DNA of 64,000 nt from an uncultured Prevotellaceae bacterium (lineage in GTDB: Bacteria; Bacteroidota; Bacteroidia; Bacteroidales; Bacteroidaceae): positions 107,103 through 171,102 of the forward strand of contig CACYQD010000009.1 of NCBI GenBank assembly GCA_902776475.1. Direction: 5' to 3'. Shown here piece after piece: positions 44,714-52,821 of the stretch (its first letter is position 1; each line of letters starts with the position of its first letter). The position numbers and the translations under genes are program-made. The notes under the pieces are model-generated. The model was given only the letters and a program-made list of their open reading frames with translations, made no database searches and was not told where the DNA came from.

Positions 44714-46300
44714 ATGTCAGAAAAAATAAAACCAAGCGAAGTATCCGAGGTGCTGCTCCAGCAATTGAGAGGTATCAGCAACAACGAGAAGTTCGATGAG
44801 GTGGGTACCGTACTCGAGGTGAGCGACGGTGTGGCCCGCATCTACGGACTGCGCAATGCCGAGGCTAACGAATTGCTCGAATTCGAGAACGGGACCATGG
44901 CCATCGTCATGAACCTGGAGGAGGATAACGTGGGTTGTGTGCTGCTCGGAACGACATCTGGCATCAAGGAAGGCATGGTCGCCAAGAGGACGAAGCGCAT
45001 CGCTTCCATCCGCGTCAACGACAATATGCTTGGAAGGGTCATCAATCCCCTTGGACAGGCCATCGACGGAAAGGGCGACATCGACCTCTCCAATGCCTAT
45101 GAGATGCCACTCGACAGAAAGGCGCCTGGTGTGATCTATCGTCAGCCGGTGAAGGAACCGCTCCAGACCGGCCTCAAGGCTGTCGACTCCATGATTCCCA
45201 TCGGAAGAGGACAGCGTGAGTTGATCATCGGCGACCGTCAGACAGGAAAGACCGCTATCGCCGTTGATACGATCATCAATCAGAAGAGTTTCTATGAGGC
45301 AGGAAAACCTGTCTATTGTATCTATGTGGCCATCGGCCAGAAAGCTTCCACCGTGGCTGCCCTGGTGCAGAACCTCAAGGAGCATGGGGCCATGCCCTAT
45401 ACCATCATCGTGTCGGCCACGGCTGCTGACCCGGCTGCCATGCAGTACTATGCTCCCTTCGCAGGTGCTGCCATCGGCGAGTATTTCCGCGACAGGGGCG
45501 AGTCGGCCCTCGTGGTCTATGATGACCTGTCAAAACAGGCTGTGGCCTATCGTGAGGTGTCGCTGATTCTCCGCCGTCCTTCCGGACGTGAGGCCTATCC
45601 GGGTGATGTGTTCTATCTCCACAGCCGTTTGCTGGAGCGTGCTGCACGTATCAATGACCAGCAGGAGGTGGCTGAGCAGATGAACGACCTGCCGGAGTGC
45701 ATGAAAGGCCATGTCAAGGGTGGTGGATCGCTTACCGCGCTTCCCATCATCGAGACCCAGGCCGGTGACGTGTCAGCCTATATCCCGACCAACGTGATTT
45801 CCATCACCGATGGACAGATTTATCTGGAGACCGACCTTTTCAACCAAGGTTTCCGTCCTGCCATCAACGTGGGTATCTCCGTGAGCCGTGTGGGTGGTTC
45901 GGCACAGATCAAGAGTATGAAGAAAGTGGCTGGTACACTCAAGATTGACATGGCTCAGTATCGTGAGCTGGAGGCCTTCTCCAAGTTCTCCAGTGATATG
46001 GATGCCGTGACCGCCATGACACTTGACCGCGGACGCAAGAACAACCAGTTGCTGATCCAGCCTCAGTACAGCCCGATGCCAGTGGGTGAGCAGATCGCCA
46101 TCCTCTATTGTGGTACGCGTGGCCTGATGGCCGATGTTCCCGTCACCGAGGTGCGCCGCTGCCAGGACCTCTTCCTGGAGAAGATGCGCTCCAGCCATGC
46201 CGAGGCCATTGAGACTCTCGGCAGTGGAAAGATCGATGACGACACCATCAAGGCCATTGAGAGTACCATGGCCGACATCGCAGGACAATTTAAGGAGTAA
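44714..46300 (+). CDS. atpA: ATP synthase F1 subunit alpha
   Basis: Non-catalytic nucleotide-binding subunit, 528 aa. Walker A is [13 protein letters not shown] (residues about 175-187); the arginine finger lies in the segment [17 protein letters not shown], and the N-terminal block [18 protein letters not shown] binds delta. Length is close to the E. coli protein (513). Six bases separate it from atpG. Confidence 0.98.
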   Translation: MSEKIKPSEVSEVLLQQLRGISNNEKFDEVGTVLEVSDGVARIYGLRNAEANELLEFENGTMAIVMNLEEDNVGCVLLGTTSGIKEGMVAKRTKRIASIRVNDNMLGRVINPLGQAIDGKGDIDLSNAYEMPLDRKAPGVIYRQPVKEPLQTGLKAVDSMIPIGRGQRELIIGDRQTGKTAIAVDTIINQKSFYEAGKPVYCIYVAIGQKASTVAALVQNLKEHGAMPYTIIVSATAADPAAMQYYAPFAGAAIGEYFRDRGESALVVYDDLSKQAVAYREVSLILRRPSGREAYPGDVFYLHSRLLERAARINDQQEVAEQMNDLPECMKGHVKGGGSLTALPIIETQAGDVSAYIPTNVISITDGQIYLETDLFNQGFRPAINVGISVSRVGGSAQIKSMKKVAGTLKIDMAQYRELEAFSKFSSDMDAVTAMTLDRGRKNNQLLIQPQYSPMPVGEQIAILYCGTRGLMADVPVTEVRRCQDLFLEKMRSSHAEAIETLGSGKIDDDTIKAIESTMADIAGQFKE

Positions 46301-46306
46301 CCGCCT

Positions 46307-47275
46307 ATGCCGTCACTAAAAGAGATCAAAAACCGCATCGCCTCTGTCAACAGCACGCGCAAAATCACCAGTGCGATGAAGATGGTGGCTTCCTCGAAAC
46401 TGCACCATGCACAGGTGCAGATCGAGAAGATGTTGCCATACGAGAACATGCTGGAGCATATCCTCAAGACCTTTCTCGCCTCGGATGCCGATGCCAATTC
46501 GGTCTATGAGCGCCCCAGGGAGGTCAAGAAAGTGGCTTTGGTCGTCTTCTCGTCCAACAGCAGCTTGTGTGGTGGATTCAACTCCAACGTGATCAAGCTC
46601 ATGCAGCAGGCCGTGGCGGAATACCAACATCTCGGCAAGGATAATATCCTCATTTATCCAGTCGGCCGTAAAGTAGCCGAAAAGGTGACAAAACTGGGAT
46701 TGCCGTCGGCAGGTGACTTCACCGCGCTCGCCGACAAGCCCAACTCTGCAGATTGCATTCAAATAGCCACCGAACTGGGGATGAAGTTCCGATTGGGCGA
46801 GGTGGATAAGGTGGAGTTGATCTATCACCACTTCAAGAGTGCCGGTTCGCAGATACTCACCCGGAAAACCTTCATGCCCATCGACCTGGAGTCGGAGCTG
46901 GAGGCTGACCATGAGCGCGACCTTACCTCGAATGTCATCACCAAAAAGGCACAGGACTATCTGAAGAAGAGGAAGCGTCAGGATCAGGAGCACGAGGCAG
47001 AGAATGTGAGACCGCTCAACGACAACTTCATCGTGGAGCCGGACATGGAGACCGTGCTTGGGGTACTCATTCCCAAAATGGCTCATCTCATGCTCTATAC
47101 CGCTCTGCTCGACAGCAACGCCTCGGAGCATGCAGCACGCATGGTGGCCATGCAGACTGCTACCGACAATGCCGACGAGTTGCTGCGCGACCTCAACTTG
47201 CAGTACAACAAGAGCCGTCAGCAGGCCATCACCAACGAGTTGCTCGACATCGTGGGTGGTTCGGTCAACAACTGA
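46307..47275 (+). CDS. atpG: ATP synthase F1 subunit gamma
   Basis: Central rotor shaft, 322 aa. The N-terminal helix begins MPSLKEIKNRIASVNSTRKITSAMKMVA and the C-terminal helix contains RMVAMQTATDNADELLRDLNLQYNKSRQQAIT, both strongly conserved. It is about 35 residues longer than E. coli gamma; the extra lies in a charged insertion near residues 215-245 (DYLKKRKRQDQEHEAENV), facing away from the rotor core. Last gene of the operon, followed by a GC-rich hairpin. Confidence 0.97.
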   Translation: MPSLKEIKNRIASVNSTRKITSAMKMVASSKLHHAQVQIEKMLPYENMLEHILKTFLASDADANSVYERPREVKKVALVVFSSNSSLCGGFNSNVIKLMQQAVAEYQHLGKDNILIYPVGRKVAEKVTKLGLPSAGDFTALADKPNSADCIQIATELGMKFRLGEVDKVELIYHHFKSAGSQILTRKTFMPIDLESELEADHERDLTSNVITKKAQDYLKKRKRQDQEHEAENVRPLNDNFIVEPDMETVLGVLIPKMAHLMLYTALLDSNASEHAARMVAMQTATDNADELLRDLNLQYNKSRQQAITNELLDIVGGSVNN

Positions 47276-47297
47276 CACACACGACTTGACAAACCAA

Positions 47298-47334
47298 ATC
47301 GGGGCGGTGCAGCCATGGCTTGCACCGCCCCGAT
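47298..47334 (+). terminator. Hairpin at the end of the ATP synthase operon
   Basis: 14-bp perfect stem ATCGGGGCGGTGCA/TGCACCGCCCCGAT around the loop GCCATGGCT. Very stable, but followed by AGTTTATATG rather than a T run. Confidence 0.7.
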
Positions 47335-47368
47335 AGTTTATATGCAGGACATGAAAATGGTGTAAGGG

Positions 47369-47614
47369 GTGCAGGGTAGATTCATTTTCGGGCTGTTGTT
47401 TTCCATCGCCAACTCGCTGACAAATGGAAGGGTGCCGAGATACCTCACCATTTCAAGGTTGCTGACGGGAATGACCGTGGGATTTATCGTGGCAGTAGGC
47501 ATGAGTTTCGCACATTTTCCATGGTGCCTTGTCATAGGGCTGCCACTGCTGCTGCTCGGACTATTGCTCAGTATCTTTCTTAACAGGAAAAAAGAAGAGG
47601 AAGAGAGCTCTTAG
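47369..47614 (+). CDS. Small membrane protein, unknown (GTG start)
   Basis: 81 aa, not recognised. The frame starts with GTG at 47369, after GTAAGG, and encodes two hydrophobic segments (FIFGLLFSIANSLTN and LLTGMTVGFIVAVGMSF, then FPWCLVIGLPLLLLGLLLSIFL) followed by an acidic tail (NRKKEEEESS). The membrane-protein composition and basic-inside charge pattern favour a real gene. No promoter box was found upstream. Confidence 0.45.
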   Translation: MQGRFIFGLLFSIANSLTNGRVPRYLTISRLLTGMTVGFIVAVGMSFAHFPWCLVIGLPLLLLGLLLSIFLNRKKEEEESS

Positions 47615-47687
47615 TCGGGTTATCCCTTTCTGTGAAGGCTGAGTACTTCATTTTATAATAGGATCATTTATGGGATGAATCTGCCTG

Positions 47688-48956
47688 TTACAATCCCTGT
47701 ATCCAGTCGGTGATGTCTTTCAGTACCTCAGGAGAGATGGTTTCCTCTATCTCATAATACTCATTCGGCGACCCTGTCTTGCAATGCTGCATCAGGTGGT
47801 TCAACCCAGGATATTCCTTGAACAGATGCTTGGGGTTGGCGGACAAGGTCCGCTGGATGGCCGGGAGGTTCAACGTGGAGATCACCTGGCTGTCAAGACT
47901 GCCGTTGATGGCCATGACGGGACAACGGACGGATGCGATGTCACGGGCCGGGTCATAGTCGATGAAGAATCTCAACCAAGGGTTGAGTTGGCTGCTGATG
48001 CTTTCGATGTACCCCTTGGTGGTGACACGCATGGGTGATTCGTTGAGTTCCAACATCTTGTTCACCTGGGATGACAGGATGGTGTCGCCTTTGACGCCAG
48101 GTCCTCCCATGGAGATGATGAAATCGGGTTCGCCGAGTGCGCCCAGCATGAATGCGATGAGGGCACCCTCGCTGTGACCGAGAACACCAATGCGCTTGAA
48201 TCCTTGCTGGCGCAGAAATTTCACCGCGGCTTGGGCATCACGCATGAAATCCAGTGAGGTGGCATTTTCCACTTCACCTCCCACGGACTGGGCTGTTCCA
48301 CGGTCATCATAACGAAGGGTGGCAATGCCGTGGCGGGCCAGATGGTCGGCGATGACCAGGAAGGGCTTGTGCTCGAAAACCTCCTCATCCCGGTTTTGCT
48401 GTCCGCTGCCGCTCACCATCACGATGGCTGTTGCACCTTTGTTGGCTTTTTGATCATATCCGGCAGGATAGGCTATGGTGCCTGCCAAGGTGGCATGGTC
48501 GGCCTCGTTGGTGAAGGTCACTTCTTTGGTCGGGTAGGGGAAGGGTTCCTTTGGCAGTTGCGGACGGAGAGGCTTTCCGACGCCACCTTCGATGCGGTGC
48601 AGGTTCAGCGGCAGAGACATCATGTTTTGGTAGAAGGTGCCCTTGATGCTGTCACCAGAGAGTTTGCCCTTGTATTCGGCATTGATGGCTTTGCAGCCGA
48701 TGGCCAGTGAGTCGGCGGAGAGATGATTCACCTCTGCTGGTATGCCTCTGGCTCCCTGGTTGGGACTGTCCATCGTACATGTGGCCTTTCCGGCCTCATC
48801 GTGACCGATGTGAAACACCACCTCCAAGGAGGTGAAGCCCGCTTTGAGCGTACCTGACCATGCTCCGTCTAAAACTTTCGTATCTTGGGCAGAAACCATT
48901 GTAGCACAAAGGCATAATGCACAAATGGCAAGATTTCTTGATATCATTTTCTTCAT
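47688..48956 (-). CDS. Exported alpha/beta hydrolase (esterase, EstD-like)
   Basis: Secreted serine esterase, 422 aa. The start at 48954-48956 gives a signal peptide ending MVSAQ. Residues about 25-130 are a beta-rich N-terminal domain (LDGAWSGTLKAGFTSLEVVFHI) found before the hydrolase fold in this group; the alpha/beta domain carries the oxyanion block MVSGSGQQNRDE, the nucleophile elbow GVLGHSEGALIAF, and the probable triad Asp in INGSLDSQV and His in PGLNHLMQ. The substrate may be an acetylated or feruloylated sugar, but nothing in the sequence fixes it. Divergent from the hybrid regulator gene. Confidence 0.85.
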   Translation of the reverse strand: MKKMISRNLAICALCLCATMVSAQDTKVLDGAWSGTLKAGFTSLEVVFHIGHDEAGKATCTMDSPNQGARGIPAEVNHLSADSLAIGCKAINAEYKGKLSGDSIKGTFYQNMMSLPLNLHRIEGGVGKPLRPQLPKEPFPYPTKEVTFTNEADHATLAGTIAYPAGYDQKANKGATAIVMVSGSGQQNRDEEVFEHKPFLVIADHLARHGIATLRYDDRGTAQSVGGEVENATSLDFMRDAQAAVKFLRQQGFKRIGVLGHSEGALIAFMLGALGEPDFIISMGGPGVKGDTILSSQVNKMLELNESPMRVTTKGYIESISSQLNPWLRFFIDYDPARDIASVRCPVMAINGSLDSQVISTLNLPAIQRTLSANPKHLFKEYPGLNHLMQHCKTGSPNEYYEIEETISPEVLKDITDWIQGL

Positions 48957-48998
48957 GTGAGTTGTTTTTTTTGTTTTTGGGGTTGTTTTTTGTCTTTG

Positions 48999-49029
48999 CA
49001 AAATTATGAAAAATCGAGAGCCGGACAAA
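48999..49029 (-). promoter_or_regulatory. Full promoter of the esterase gene
   Basis: Minus strand: -33 box TTTG (49026-49029), 19-base spacer, -7 box TAATTTTG (48999-49006); leader about 37 bases. Confidence 0.75.
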
Positions 49030-49156
49030 ATGAATTCATTCATTTTTCATGGCCAGTGCCAAGTTTCTTCGGAGCGAAGCATCTAAATTACAAGAAAAAT
49101 GCTTTGAATCGTTACTTTTTTCTCCCCAAAAGTGACACTTTTTCTATTTTTTGATG

Positions 49157-49164
49157 TATTTTTG
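49157..49164 (+). promoter_or_regulatory. Promoter -7 box for the hybrid regulator gene
   Basis: TATTTTTG, a full TAnnTTTG match, 29 bases before the ATG at 49193; no TTTG at -33, which may mean weak or activated transcription. Confidence 0.5.
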
Positions 49165-49192
49165 CACTGATAACCTTATTCATTTGAAAACG

Positions 49193-51463
49193 ATGAAATA
49201 CTCAAGTATATGTTTGCTCATTTTGATGGCACTGCTTTCTTCCTGCGGGTCAACTGAGAAGAGATACCGCATTGGCATTTCCCAGTGCTCGGCTGACATC
49301 TGGCGTGACAAGCAGAATGACGAACTCAGAATGGGCGCTTATTTCCATGACAATGTGGATTTGTGTTTTGCCGCGGCGTATGACAGCGATGAGCGGCAGG
49401 TGCAGCAGATAGACAGTCTTGTCGCAACAGGAATCGACCTTTTGATTGTCGCCCCCAACCAGGTGTCGACCATTTCTCCTGCCATCGACCGAACCTTTGA
49501 CAAAGGCATTCCGGTCATCGTGTTTGAGAGGAAGACCAACTCCCAAAAATATACGGCCTATATGGGTGCCGACAATTACGAGATGGGACAGCTTATGGGT
49601 GAGTATATCGCCATGAGGATGAAAGGCACGGGTACGGTGGCTGAGGTGATGGGCCTGAAGGGTTCTTCTCCGGCAATCGAGCGGCATAAGGGCTTCACCG
49701 ATGCCCTGAAGAATTATCCCGGCATCCATCTGCTCACCACCCTTCAAGGTGACTGGACTGAGGAAAGTGCCTACCAGGCAACGAAAAACTATCAGGGAAA
49801 TCTGTCATCTGTCGATTTCGTATTTGGACAAAACGACCGCATGGCCATGGGCGTGCGCCGCGCCCTCATTGAACAGGTGGGTGAGCAGGCCCGACTTCCT
49901 ATGTTCTGTGGCATCGATGGCCTGGCCGGCAAAGGTGGAGGCATAGAATTGGTCCGTGACTCCATTCTCGACGCCACCTATATTTATCCTACCCATGGCG
50001 ACCAGCTTTTGCAGTTGGCCGTTGATATCCTTGAAGGCAAGCCCTACGACAAGGAAGTGAGTCTCATGTCGGCCCTCGTCACTCCCGACAATGCCAAGGT
50101 GCTGCTGATGGAGAATGAGGAAATCATTCGTCAGTCGGCCTATCTCGGGCAACTTCATGACAAGGCCAGTGGTTATATGCAGAAACTCAGCAACCAGCGT
50201 GTGCTCTCCCTTTTCGCCCTTGGTTTCATCGCCTCGTTGCTCATCTTGTTGGTCATCCTCTATATGTATTACCTGCAACGGACCAAAATAGCCCTTGAGC
50301 GCGAGCAGATGGCGCATGCCCAGCTCGATTTCTACACCCAGGTGAGTCATCAGTTGCGCACACCATTGACATTGATTGAAGGCCCCCTTGAGAAATTGGC
50401 CGAGACACCGGAAATGATGCAGGCCGGGCCACAAACCACGCAGATGTTTGCCATCGTGCGCCGTAACACATCCCATCTCACCTCTCTGGTCAATCAGATT
50501 TTGGACGCTCAGACTGGTGGCAACAAGCAACTCACTCCCGCCGAGATTGATGCCATCACGGTGAAAGTCAGTGCCACGCCGAAGGCAGAAGACAGCCCGG
50601 CAAGTGAATCCGCTCCCTATATCTCCTCAGAGCCAGCAGACGCAGCCGAACAGCCACGCTTGCTCATCGTGGATGACAATGATGATATCCGGGCCTATCT
50701 CCGGAGCATCCTTCAGGCACATTATCAGGTCATTGAGGCTCCCGATGGAGAAAAAGGGCTCAAATTGGCTCGTGAGGAAGTGCCCGACCTCATCGTGAGC
50801 GATGTCATGATGCCCGTGATGAATGGACTGGAGTTCTGTCAGCGGGTGAAGGACGACACCGTCACTTCTCACATCCCGGTCATCCTCCTCACGGCAAGAG
50901 CGCTGAGCCAGCACCAGATAGAAGGTTACCAGAGTGGAGCTGACGCTTATATCACCAAACCCTTCTCCTCAGAACTGTTGCTGGTGCGCATCAGCAACCT
51001 GCTGCGAAGCCGCCGTATGCTGAAGGATATCTGGGTGAGTAGTGTCATCGCTGAGTCAAATGCCGCTCCTGGCGCTTCTGAATCCACGCCGACAGAAAAA
51101 GACGCAGTGTCTCAATCGTCAGCTACCAAACTGACACCCTCAGAAATACGTGATAAAGAGTTCATCACCCGTTTCAAGAAAGTCATCGATGACAAGCTCG
51201 CCGACAGCGACCTCAGTGTCGAGGACATTGCCTTCGACATGCATCTGAGCCGTGTGCAGCTTTATCGCAAGGTGAAAGCTCTCACTGGAGCCTCCCCGGT
51301 GGAGTTGTTGCGCAAGGCCCGGCTCAACCGTGGCCGCCGGTTGCTTGAGACGACCAGCATGAACATCTCCGAAGTGGCTTATGAAGTGGGTTTCTCTGCT
51401 TCCAGCTATTTCACCAAATGTTACAAAGAAGAATTCGGCACCCTTCCAGGTGAAGACAGGTGA
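49193..51463 (+). CDS. Hybrid two-component regulator with sugar-binding sensor, lacking the ATPase domain
   Basis: One-protein signalling regulator, 756 aa. The N terminus has a lipobox-like sequence (LSSC, Cys18). Residues about 25-325 form a periplasmic type I sugar-binding fold (RYRIGISQCSADIWR, DLLIVAPNQVSTISP, FVFGQNDRMAMGVRRALIE, MFCGIDG). One membrane span lies at about 338-360. The HisKA helix has the phosphorylatable His386 in FYTQVSHQLRTPLTLIEGPLE. In place of the expected HATPase domain (about 110-150 aa with N, G1 and G2 boxes) there is only a 45-residue Pro/Ala/Ser-rich linker. The receiver follows (LLIVDDNDD, phospho-acceptor Asp537 in VSDVMMP, Lys in ITKPF), then an AraC-type HTH (LSVEDIAFDMHLSRVQLYRKVK; EVAYEVGFSASSYFTKCYKEEFG). 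Full-length family members control sugar-use genes. The start was chosen for its signal sequence. Confidence 0.88.
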   Translation: MKYSSICLLILMALLSSCGSTEKRYRIGISQCSADIWRDKQNDELRMGAYFHDNVDLCFAAAYDSDERQVQQIDSLVATGIDLLIVAPNQVSTISPAIDRTFDKGIPVIVFERKTNSQKYTAYMGADNYEMGQLMGEYIAMRMKGTGTVAEVMGLKGSSPAIERHKGFTDALKNYPGIHLLTTLQGDWTEESAYQATKNYQGNLSSVDFVFGQNDRMAMGVRRALIEQVGEQARLPMFCGIDGLAGKGGGIELVRDSILDATYIYPTHGDQLLQLAVDILEGKPYDKEVSLMSALVTPDNAKVLLMENEEIIRQSAYLGQLHDKASGYMQKLSNQRVLSLFALGFIASLLILLVILYMYYLQRTKIALEREQMAHAQLDFYTQVSHQLRTPLTLIEGPLEKLAETPEMMQAGPQTTQMFAIVRRNTSHLTSLVNQILDAQTGGNKQLTPAEIDAITVKVSATPKAEDSPASESAPYISSEPADAAEQPRLLIVDDNDDIRAYLRSILQAHYQVIEAPDGEKGLKLAREEVPDLIVSDVMMPVMNGLEFCQRVKDDTVTSHIPVILLTARALSQHQIEGYQSGADAYITKPFSSELLLVRISNLLRSRRMLKDIWVSSVIAESNAAPGASESTPTEKDAVSQSSATKLTPSEIRDKEFITRFKKVIDDKLADSDLSVEDIAFDMHLSRVQLYRKVKALTGASPVELLRKARLNRGRRLLETTSMNISEVAYEVGFSASSYFTKCYKEEFGTLPGEDR

Positions 51464-51518
51464 CATTTTCCTGTCGAGGCCCTATTCTCCCCAAAAATTG
51501 TTCATTTGCTGGTAGATT

Positions 51519-51532
51519 TGTTACATGTAACA
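51519..51532. promoter_or_regulatory. 14-bp perfect palindrome, candidate operator
   Basis: TGTTACATGTAACA, a perfect dyad, centred about 62 bases upstream of the -7 box at 51584. It resembles a binding site for a dimeric regulator; no regulator can be assigned. Confidence 0.4.
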
Positions 51533-51583
51533 TATATCTTCAACGATGAACGATTTTTTAAAATCTCTTTTTTTGTGATTTGG

Positions 51584-51591
51584 TAATTTTG
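51584..51591 (+). promoter_or_regulatory. Promoter -7 box for the candidate small RNA
   Basis: TAATTTTG, a full TAnnTTTG match, with no open reading frame downstream before the terminator at 51762-51803. Confidence 0.5.
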
Positions 51592-51597
51592 TGGCAG

Positions 51598-51803
51598 AAA
51601 AACAAAGTGATTTACACCAACGGATCATTTGAATTTCTACGGGTCAGATGTCGCTGCCTGTATACAGAAAGGTGCTGTGCCCACGCTGACCCCGAACGCC
51701 TTCAGACAGTACCAAAATGAGCAAAGCATAAGAGTTTTTTTTAGGTTATTTTCAGGTTAGAAGCCAAGTCGTGATAACTCAACGCACGGCTTGGCTATTT
51801 TTT
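51598..51803 (+). ncRNA. Candidate small non-coding RNA (about 200 nt)
   Basis: Bounded by a -7 box at 51584-51591 and an intrinsic terminator at 51762-51803. Possible structure: an outer helix TCATTTG (51625-51631) with CAAAATGA (51713-51720); an inner helix GGGTCAG (51642-51648) with CTGACCC (51686-51692); a small palindromic hairpin CTGTATACAG (51658-51667) inside. The arrangement of an outer stem, unpaired bulges on both sides and an inner stem is reminiscent of 6S RNA, but I see no primary-sequence signature. A T8 run at 51735-51742 could be an earlier 3' end. It might instead be the 3' leader of the regulator mRNA. Confidence 0.45.
51762..51803 (+). terminator. Intrinsic terminator of the candidate small RNA or regulator transcript
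   Basis: 12-bp stem AGCCAAGTCGTG/CACGGCTTGGCT with one G-U pair (51762-51773 with 51785-51796), followed by six T (51798-51803). Confidence 0.85.
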
Positions 51804-51809
51804 ATGTTG

Positions 51810-52691
51810 TCAGAGGATGATGTCCTCAGATGGGACACGCTGCCATGAGAATCCTGACAGCAGGTCCTTTGCGCCGATGGCGTCAGGAGCAGGAGCCAGA
51901 CCAGCGAGAAATGCCAGCCTGCCCACCAGTTGGCGGGCATTGCAGCACTGGCGCAGATGAGCCATGTCCAGACTCTCGTCGCGCTTTGACAATCGCTGTC
52001 CGGCACGGTTGCAAAGCAGGGGAAGATGGATGAATTGTGAAGGAGGAAAACCTAATAATTCGGCTACATACAGTTGCTGAGGAGAGGAAAGCAGCAGGTC
52101 GCGGCCACGCACAATCTCGGTCACGCCCATCAGCGCGTCGTCGATGACCACGGCCAGCTGATAGGCCCAGGCACCATCTTTCCGGCGGATAACGAAATCA
52201 CCCACCTGGTGTGCCAAGTTTACGGCGAAATCTCCATAGTGGCCGTCGGTGAACAGGATGTCACGGTCGGGGACTATCAGGCGGATGGCTCCTCGCCGGC
52301 CAGGTTGCGGAGGGAGGTGCCGGCACGTGCCGGCATAAACCACACGGCCGTCACTCTCATGGGGAGCCTGCGTGGCCAGCAAATCAGCGCGTGTGCAGTA
52401 ACAAGGGTAGGTCAGTCCGCGCTGTTGCAACTGTCGGAAATAGTGCTCATAGATGTCAGAACGCTGACTTTGCCATACGGGCTCTCCATCCCATTCCAGT
52501 CCCAACCACACCAGGTCTTCCATCAGCAGGTCGGCATATTCCTTCCGTGAACGGGCCGGGTCGAGGTCTTCAATGCGCAGCAACCATTCGCCGCCTTTGC
52601 TCTTGGCTGACAGCCAGGAGAGCAGTGCACAGTAAAGATTGCCCAGATGCATGCGCCCCGTAGGCGATGGTGCGAAACGGCCTTTGATCAT
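51810..52691 (-). CDS. gluQ: Glutamyl-Q tRNA(Asp) synthetase
   Basis: Paralogue of glutamyl-tRNA synthetase that attaches glutamate to queuosine at position 34 of tRNA(Asp). The length of 293 aa equals the catalytic core only; the anticodon-binding domain of GluRS (about 470 aa) is missing, as expected for GluQ. The HIGH-type motif is in APSPTGRMHLGNLY (residues 7-20), the zinc site includes YPCYCTRADL and YAGTCRH, and the KMSKS equivalent is RLSKRDES (residues about 236-243). The start ATG is at 52689-52691; a -7 box TAACTTTG lies at 52720-52727. Confidence 0.92.
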   Translation of the reverse strand: MIKGRFAPSPTGRMHLGNLYCALLSWLSAKSKGGEWLLRIEDLDPARSRKEYADLLMEDLVWLGLEWDGEPVWQSQRSDIYEHYFRQLQQRGLTYPCYCTRADLLATQAPHESDGRVVYAGTCRHLPPQPGRRGAIRLIVPDRDILFTDGHYGDFAVNLAHQVGDFVIRRKDGAWAYQLAVVIDDALMGVTEIVRGRDLLLSSPQQLYVAELLGFPPSQFIHLPLLCNRAGQRLSKRDESLDMAHLRQCCNARQLVGRLAFLAGLAPAPDAIGAKDLLSGFSWQRVPSEDIIL

Positions 52692-52747
52692 ACGCTCGTA
52701 TAAGAAAACATGGTTTTCGCAAAGTTACGAAATTTTATCCATTATGA

Positions 52748-52779
52748 CTTGACAAAATGAAAAATTTTGTCTAAATTTG
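52748..52779 (+). promoter_or_regulatory. Promoter of the nucleoside transporter gene
   Basis: -33 box CTTG (52748-52751, one mismatch to TTTG), 20-base spacer, -7 box TAAATTTG (52772-52779), 42 bases before the ATG. Confidence 0.65.
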
Positions 52780-52821
52780 CATATCTTAAACCGTCTATCA
52801 AAAATCAATACCTGAAATATT

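Larger units (their letters stand above)
51464..51809. other. Protein-free stretch between the regulator and gluQ
   Basis: 346 bases with no credible reading frame. It holds a 14-bp palindrome (51519-51532), a -7 promoter box (51584-51591), a structured segment described separately as a candidate RNA, and a strong plus-strand terminator (51762-51803). Confidence 0.7.

Noticed and set aside
46316-47278. 320-codon minus-strand frame
   Set aside because: Antisense to atpG.
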